From positions 27,624-91,623 of the forward strand of contig JAYEVH010000315.1 in the NCBI GenBank assembly GCA_036346255.1: a stretch of 64,000 nucleotides of DNA. The letters run 5' to 3'. Of this stretch, positions 57,141 to 64,000 are shown one piece after another. The notes under the pieces were generated by a model. That model had not been told where the DNA came from. It saw only the letters and a program-made list of their open reading frames with translations, and searched no databases. The position numbers and the translations under genes are program-made. How positions within the stretch are numbered: the stretch's first letter is position 1; each line of letters opens with the position of its first letter. The DNA is from Ampelocalamus luodianensis. Taxonomy: Eukaryota; Streptophyta; Magnoliopsida; Poales; Poaceae.

Positions 57141-60100
57141 TGTTGTCAGACCCGGGATTAATACCCCAGATCCTCTATGCCTTTCTGAACTAGTCCCATG
57201 ATCAGTAGCTAGTTCACACAGTAAACAAATATGGTAACAAAATCATATCACGATTTTATTAATAAACAACAGAGTTGATTACAAAGGAGGCTTACAGGCC
57301 CATAACAAAATAAACACAGCGGAAGACGAAGATGTAGTAGGGTCCAGTTAATCTACCACATGCAATAGATTGGGGAAGCGGCCTAGTCGTCGAGGTCCAC
57401 ATCGGTAGCAAAGTCCTTCTCCTCTGAAATGTTGTTTGCATAAAGCAAGTATGAGCACAACTTCCGTGCTCGCAAGTTACACCCGTCAAGTAACAGAATG
57501 ACATGCATATAGGGATGTAACAATAGAAAGGCTTATTGGTTTATTTGCATAAAACAACATTTCTTTTAAATACTGGTACTAAGTTTCAAAGCAGTTATTT
57601 TATAACTAAAATTTATAAAATTCTCAATTTTATAGTCGATAACATTCACACATGAGCGGTGAAGGATACCCTCCTATCACATGGCTTCTCCTTAATTCCC
57701 ATCCGGATAAACCAGTTTTGAAGAAGTCTTTTTCAAACAAAATCGAGTCTAACTTTGAGTAGTTACGCTAGCATGTCCATAACAGTGGACACGGCTATTG
57801 AATAGTTTTACACTCTGCAGAGGTTGTACAGCTTACCCACAAGAGATAATCAACTTTTAATGTCAAGTCAACACACTTAGAAGGTGTGCGACTAAGTGAT
57901 TATCACGAGGCCTTTACAATGCACCATTCCACAGTGGTTACCTCGCTAAGGTTTTGCCACCCTTTGGAATAAAGACCTCCGGTTGGGCCCCTCTTGCGCT
58001 AGGTGGGTCTAACATAAGTCGTAACATGACTACCCATTGCATCGTGAGAGCGACCACGGTGAAACATTGCAAATTAGTTGGCGGTCCCGCCCACACGGGA
58101 CATGTGGTGGTGCGATGAGCATAGCATCATGCGCTCAAGACCGGTCCTTAGCGACTTGGGCAATTTTCCAACAAAACCCATGGGCCTCAACCATACCCGA
58201 TTGAGCCGTGCAGAACATGCACCCACCAAACATCCATTATGCCCAAGTCCAAACCCATTTTCATTTTATTTTCCAGGTAAAAGCATTTATAAACCTTCTA
58301 TGGTAAAACAATACCATAGAACCAGTTTAAATCAAATTTGAAATATTTGGCTAACCTTTCCCAAATACAAGATTTGATCTAAGCATTGGCTAAGCATAAG
58401 GCTAATTTTAATGTCATTTTACCTACTGGTGACAAGGTATTCACGTACAATATTCAAATTGGTCATACAAGGAGAATTGGATTAACTAGGCAATTAAAAC
58501 AGGGAATTAAAATAATTGCATAAACATAAGCACGCAGTGATAATTTAAAATGAAATATAAATAGTTAAAATAATGGGATCAATATGATCAAGGGTATAAC
58601 TTGCCTTGCTTCAGGTGTTACAGATCACCTGATATTGAGGTGATGTTGTTTTCCTTAACAGGTCACCTAGTACTCACAAGTACTTTCTCCAGGTAGTCCA
58701 CGTGTACAATCACGATGATCATACAGTCAAAATCAATCCTCTTAGGTTGCTCTTCAAACAGCGTCGAAATTTGACTTTCCGAAGTCGTCGAAATCTAACG
58801 TGAAAATAAGCCAAATTCAAACTAAATTCAAATAACAATTCAAATGAACTCCAAATCAAATAATTTTGGATTAAAAAGCTAGATAATAATTTTATATGAA
58901 TTTACAAATTTGAATGGACTAAATCGGAGCTAGGATTCAAAAGATATGGATTTTCTAAGTTTGAATTTACATGAAATGATAGATTTAGGGTTTACAAGAA
59001 ATACTGGTCAAATGAACTCAAAATTAAATAATTTTGGTTTAGATGGCTAGATCTTGATTTTATATGAATTTAGGAATTTGAATCGACGAAATCGGAGTTC
59101 GTATGAGGGAGAACGAACCCCGGGAAGTTCTAAATCTAAATAAACCCTAAAATCAGATTTTATTGAATTTCTTGAATTATTTTTCTAAAGGAAATTCGGT
59201 TTATTGCGCATGAGGTGGCGTCGTGGCTGATTTCGAATTTAAAGTATTTCGGCAGTGGGACCCACTGTCGGTCTAATAACTATGTGGACCAAGTCTCACA
59301 GTGATTGAGACTCGGGGTGTGGTGTGCCACACAGTGTATTGACCGGGCGCCACATGGGCAAAGGTGGCGGCAGGCGGCGGGTGGCGCCGAGGTGGCGCCT
59401 CGTGCGATGCTGCGTCGGCACTAAGTTTGGCGGCGCTTACGGCGTCGAGCTTCGCCCGGCGATAGGAGCTCCGGAGGGGTGTGAGTGATACCAAGCGCAA
59501 GAGAGGCGACGGGAACTTCGGTGCTTACTACGGCGGCGCAAGGCACGAGGATTTGCCGCGGCGAGGTAAGAGGTGGCGGCGATGTCGGGCTCGGCGGCGT
59601 GGCGTTCGGAGACGCTCCGTAACGAAGCGCGCGCGCGAGTGCGCGCGACGGCGATCTGCGGCGGTGGAAGTGAGGCGGCGGAGAGGTACCAGCGGCGCTA
59701 GGCGGCGAAAAGAATGGTGGCCGGCAACGATTCAAATTCAGCGGCCGGAGGGGTAGAGGTGGTGTGCGTGGTGGCGGTGGGATGAGTAGAAAAGCGCGTC
59801 AGGGCTCTCTTAAATAGGGCCGGAGAGCACGGGATGAGAGATCGCGGCGGGGATCTCGGCGGCGGTTGCGGCGTTTGGTGATTTCGCAGCGGTTGAGAGG
59901 AAAAAGCCGAGATTGGGCGGCGGAGCGCGGGAGCTGTGCGCGCGGCCGCATGATTCAAAGCGCGTGGATGGCGGCGGAGATTGAGCTCAGGCATGGCGGT
60001 AATGGCGAGGAGTGCGGGCTGGCGCGCAAGGGAGACGCGGCGGGGACGAAAGGACGTGCGCCGTTGGATTTGATCCGACGGTGCGGAGAAAGTGGGGTGC

Positions 60101-60657
60101 GTGGAGATTTGGTGGCCGTCCGATTCAATCGGACGGTCGGGATGAGGGAGAGGGGTGCGGCGCGCGGAGGTGGGCCGAGCAGGCGGGCGCGAGAGGAGGA
60201 AATGGGCTGAAGAAGTTTCGGCCCGAACACTGTTTAAGGATTTATAAATGATTTTCCAATTGATTTAATCCAGATAATTAGAAAGGACTTTAGAAAATAG
60301 CAAATAAATTCCAAAAATTCTAGAAAAATTCACAGAAATTCCTAGAGTTATTTTGGACTTAATTAAAATATTTCCAACTTAAAGTTGGCTATAGTTTTTG
60401 AAAATAAATTATTTTGGCTTTGAAATAATTAGGAAAAAGCTTTTTAAATACTCAGAAAATCAAAGGAATTAATTAAATTTTTATTTTTCAGATTAAGCCA
60501 AATGAAACTTCAAGAACTTCAAATAAATTTTTAAATTTTGACTTTTACAACTTCAGAAATTCAAATAAAGCAATTAACTCTGGCAAATTCTCAGAAAAAC
60601 TAGAAAAATAATAATTTTATTTATTTTATTTTGGTAACAGCACTTTGGGATGTTACA
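57141..60657 (-). mobile_element. solo LTR of a related gypsy family, reverse orientation, 3.5 kb
   Basis: On the minus strand it begins TGTAACATCCCAAAGTGC, like the other LTRs here, and ends GGGTCTGACAACA. It interrupts the LTR sequence between CACACTAGAGGGAGATG and GTGACCTCTCTTGAC, which are contiguous in the copy near 7822-7845. A 5-bp repeat AGATG stands at both edges, overlapping the terminal bases by one or two. No coding region; 59260-60230 is GC-rich with shadow ORFs. No second LTR or pol is present, so it is a solo LTR. Confidence 0.8.
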
Positions 60658-61376
60658 GATGTGACCTCTCTTGACTTAGTACTTTGGCGTGTGTTAGCTC
60701 AAAGTCAGGAGGTTGTGTAGGAGGAAGATGTTTGGAAGCATTGTAGTTGTCCATAGCTTTATCCCGGTGGGTAGTTGACTTTCGGCTTTACAATGTAGCG
60801 TATGGGTTTCTATCAATACGAACGGCTCGTAGTTGATACACAATATTGGAAACGTCTCGTAGGACTTAGCCGTGCCAGCATACCTTCGAAAGTGTGCTTA
60901 ACCATGTGGCAAAAAGGCGGTCTGAAGTGTAGGTACATTGGTACACCCCTCCAGGGTTTGAACTATTCGAATAGCCTCGTCCTAGGTTATGGACACGCTT
61001 GGTTAGGTTTTGCAAGAGTTAGACTATAACCTTTTCATTAAAACTTGAACTTGGATGGTACGAATGGGTAATTCGTGCTATGTTGTGGTGGCTATTGGGT
61101 TAGCCACATCTAGATTGTTATTTATGTTACTTATTGATACCTCGCTGTTATTTTAACATTTAAAAACAGATTTGACAAATTGCCTTCAACCTATTACATT
61201 ATTGCAAATGAAAATTGCTTTATGCGTCCAATTAACCATATAACCATGTCCTTTGTTTCAGCTTACATGTAGCTATGTATAGGCTTGTTACTCGTAAGTC
61301 TTACGAGTACATTTTTGTACTCAACTGCATTGCTTTGTTGTTGCAGAGGAGGAAGTGGATCTCCTAGGGATCGACT

Positions 61377-62383
61377 TGTAACATCCCAAATCAGGGTTTA
61401 TGTTTCAAATGTAATTTAATGAGGATAAATTAAAACTTTGATGCCTCATGAAGTCATTTGAAATTTTTTAAATTTTTCCCTAGCAATTCCTATTTCCTAG
61501 AACAATGTTTCTTTTGATGGAAATTGTTGTCAATAAAATTTTTCAACCCTAATCTTGTGATCATCCTCTGGAAATATTTTTCCTATCTTCTTGACCATCC
61601 TAGTAACCTCTCTGCAAAATCTCATAATTTTTAGATTTTATTTGCTATTTCAAAAGAGCAAGTCAAACCAGTTTGAATTCTGGTCAAACCCCTAGGGCAG
61701 CAGCTTGTGAATTTTCTTGGGAACAATGCAGTGCATAAAAATTTCTGGAAAAATTATACAAGGTTGTTCTCTGTCCCAGGAAGTTCCCATAAACATTTCA
61801 GAATTTTTGGAGCTTCGGAGCTACCTCTAAAATTCCCCATCTTCTCAGCCTTTTTAAATCAAAATCTGAAATCACTGTTCATCGGGCTCGGACCATACTT
61901 TGACTCGGGCTCCGACCCGAGCTAACTTGGCTCGGCCCAACCATCTCACTCGCGCATCGCATGCAGCCGTCCGATGGAGCATCGATGCTCATGATCGCGT
62001 ACCGTTTCACAGGGTTATATAACGTCTCGCACGTTATCGACCGTTGGATCTCGATCCAACGGGCCGCCTCGATTTCTTTCCGCGCGATCGCGCACTCATG
62101 CTGAGTCGCTGCCAGTCGTGGCCCACCTGTCAGGGCCTTCTTCTTCCTCCCGTTGGCGCAGCAGAGCGCGCTCGCCACGTCGCGGCCGAGCTCTGCCCCG
62201 CGCAAGTTCACGCCGTCAATCCACCGCCCGCTCCGACCACTCTTGGGGCTTTGCCTGTTCACGCCGCCTCCGCTCCGTCTGCAACCCGAGGATAATACCC
62301 CCTCTGGTGCCCCTTTCTTCCTCACTTCTCCTCTCGGTGGCTGAGGAGAGGGGAGCTCGGGTGCGCATACCTCGCAGGTAAAG
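61377..62383 (+). repeat. third copy of the 5-kb gypsy LTR (5' 1 kb)
   Basis: Starts TGTAACATCCCAAATCAGGG and follows the first LTR through the CCGTTGGATC palindrome (62041-62062) and into the GC-rich promoter region, then is cut at 62383 by another TGTAACACCC terminus. It inserts into or truncates the preceding copy at 61376. Confidence 0.82.
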
Positions 62384-64000
62384 TGTAACACCCTAGCTAT
62401 TCAGAAGTCAAAATGCTACCTAAAGACCTAACATAATATCATACAGTGGAATAACATCGACAATAATTCATCAACTAAGCTAAACAGATCAATATCAGTT
62501 GGAACATAGATAGGAATGTAATAATAGACCCACTAAGATAAACCTGTCAACGAATGATCAATGAACATAAACCTCTATTTAAACAAACTCCTCGAAAGGA
62601 AGTTACCATCTATGTCTAGTTTATTTATTACAATCCAACAATTACCGAATGAAAGACAATAACAATTCTTGTGTTGAATCTAGTGTAGAGTGAAATATAT
62701 TTGAGTAGTGCGTGTCTACTCCCTCCCAAGAGAAACTTCATCAACGATCACCTAAAAACAAATAAACAAAGCAAGAGTGAGTCCAAGACTCAGCAAGTAC
62801 ATAGAATGAATTAACATACAATCAATATGGGCATGAAATGAATGAATGTAATCAAAGGATGGACTGCACACATGCTTATACCGGTATAGCGAGTGACACA
62901 CCCGTCGGTGTTCACTTAAGCCCGCACCTTAACAAAAGTGCGGGGATCCAAGTCCTATATGAAGAGCGTTTCATATAGGTGTCCAAAGCTGCCCATCTTT
63001 GGAATTGATGGGTCTTACGTTGCCCATATCTTTGGAATTGATGGGTCTTTCATTCCACTCCCATGGACGGGACATGACAATGTCCAATCGCCCACTTTGG
63101 AATGGTGGGACTTACAATCCACTCCCGTGGACATAACATGAATAAAAGGATGCATGATATGAACATGAACAGCGATAATATCCTCTCTCAGCATATACTC
63201 AACATATTGAAAGAACATAACCAGTTCAGCAATTCTAGAAACACAAGATGTCACATCATATTCATGTAAACATTCACAATAACAACACTTAAAATCAACA
63301 AAGTACTTGCCTTCCGCGATGCGACGCGTTTAGCAGGCAACGATGATGCTCCCAAACGCATAGCCTTGCTACCTAAACAATTAAGTAATCGAAATAAGAA
63401 CACATCGCACATGACACTTCGACACCGTTCTACAACGCTTCGGTGACTCAAGATTCAACTAGAAACTCTAATCTGGCCCGACTACTCGGCGCAAACCGAA
63501 ACTGGACAGCAGCACGATAAAAATCATATCTATTGATCTGGAACTTGGAATGAGGTGAGACCAGTTTCTAAGGATGCTTAACTGGCATATCTACAAAACT
63601 CTAGTTGACAAGGTAACCCAATTCGGTCAATTTAATTTGCTAATTGTTAGATAAAATTACAGAACAGAAACTGCCTAGATGGAAAAGACAGCAGCACTAA
63701 AAAGATCATAACTTTTATTCTACAACTCCGAATGGGGTGTTCTTTATCAATCCTAAAATCTAGTGAGATCATGTACAAAAGTTGTTATGGGCAAGACTTC
63801 TGAATCATCTTATATATAAGTCATAATTTAACAATTACAGCGACTGCTAATTCTCGTCAGAATTCTGGACAGCAGAAACTAAAACGATCATAACTTTTAT
63901 TCTACAACTCCGAATTAAGCGATCTTTACGCCCACTAAAAGCTAGAACGAACCCCACATAACTCTAGGAGATGGGATCCTCTGATTCGGCCTCTAAGATC
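62384..64000. mobile_element. LTR-like element entering at 62384, continues past window
   Basis: Begins TGTAACACCCTAGC, an LTR-type terminus, exactly where the underlying LTR stops matching. Inside are a partial duplication of TTTGGAATTGATGGGTCTT (about 62998 and 63030) and a recurring module ATCATAACTTTTATTCTACAA at about 63707 and 63885, with a weaker copy near 63520. No coding sequence. The right end and orientation cannot be determined. Confidence 0.6.

Larger units (their letters stand above)
48929..61376 (+). repeat. second copy of the 5-kb gypsy LTR, interrupted by nested insertions
   Basis: Starts TGTAACATCCCAAG and follows the LTR at 3895-8895 in order. LTR segments are 48929-50079, 50968-51952, 55214-57140 and 60658-61376. 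The gaps are a solo LTR, a Harbinger-like transposon and a reverse LTR. The last segment ends at GGATCGACT, about 375 bases short of the expected LTR end, where the next LTR begins. No adjoining internal region is seen, so it is a solo LTR or part of an element continuing beyond the window. Confidence 0.82.

Noticed and set aside
59260..60230. Long GC-rich ORFs on both strands
   Set aside because: They lie inside the reverse-oriented LTR and have no conserved domain.
1..64000. Endogenous virus, organellar insertion or rRNA
   Set aside because: All pol-like sequence has LTR retrotransposon order with LTRs; no movement/coat proteins, plastid genes or rRNA motifs were seen.

Overview
This is repeat-dense nuclear DNA from a flowering plant, almost certainly a grass (Poaceae). 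Evidence: a plant-type VAP27 gene with GT-AG introns, long-LTR Ty3/gypsy chromoviruses of the Tekay/Del type, short-LTR Ty1/copia elements, a tRNA-derived SINE, and hAT and Tourist-like MITEs. No bacterial, organellar or RNA-gene signal was seen. Species cannot be fixed from sequence alone.

Layout. 1-8895: 3' part of a decayed gypsy chromovirus with a 5.0-kb 3' LTR. 9586-29317 (minus strand): the one intact host gene, a VAMP-associated protein (VAP27 type) in 8 exons encoding 360 aa, spread over 19.7 kb because its introns hold transposons. Intron 7 holds a full copia element (10555-15651). Intron 2 holds a nest of three LTR elements plus a smaller insertion (20475-25867). 29318-33310: upstream region with an inverted-end repeat, a tRNA-derived SINE with a 17-bp target duplication, a 30-bp tandem/foldback array and a Tourist-like MITE. 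33311-44597: complete Tekay-like gypsy with 2.65-kb LTRs and a perfect 5-bp target duplication (CCGTA). Its RT-RNase H ORF is intact, but gag, protease and integrase are broken. 44603-48928: a hAT MITE with a perfect 8-bp duplication and the 3' half of a second copia on the minus strand. 48929-62383: two LTRs of the same family as the first element. The longer one (48929-61376) is interrupted by a solo LTR (50080-50967), a PIF/Harbinger-like transposon (51953-55213) and a reverse-oriented LTR (57141-60657), and is cut by the next LTR (61377-62383). 62384-64000: start of another LTR-like element that runs off the window.

Most unusual: the 3.26-kb Harbinger-like element carries a captured, intron-containing and now broken fragment of a plant Raf/HT1-like protein kinase gene (53190-54335). 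It has matching terminal inverted repeats and a TAA target duplication, so it is a Pack-type gene-capture element. Other points are an exact 14-residue x 8 repeat in the VAP27 linker, an extra open region before gag in the complete gypsy, and a CCGTTGGAT palindrome recurring in several LTRs. I found no evidence of a wholly new multi-gene system. The novelty candidates are structural (gene capture, nested insertions, template-switch scars).
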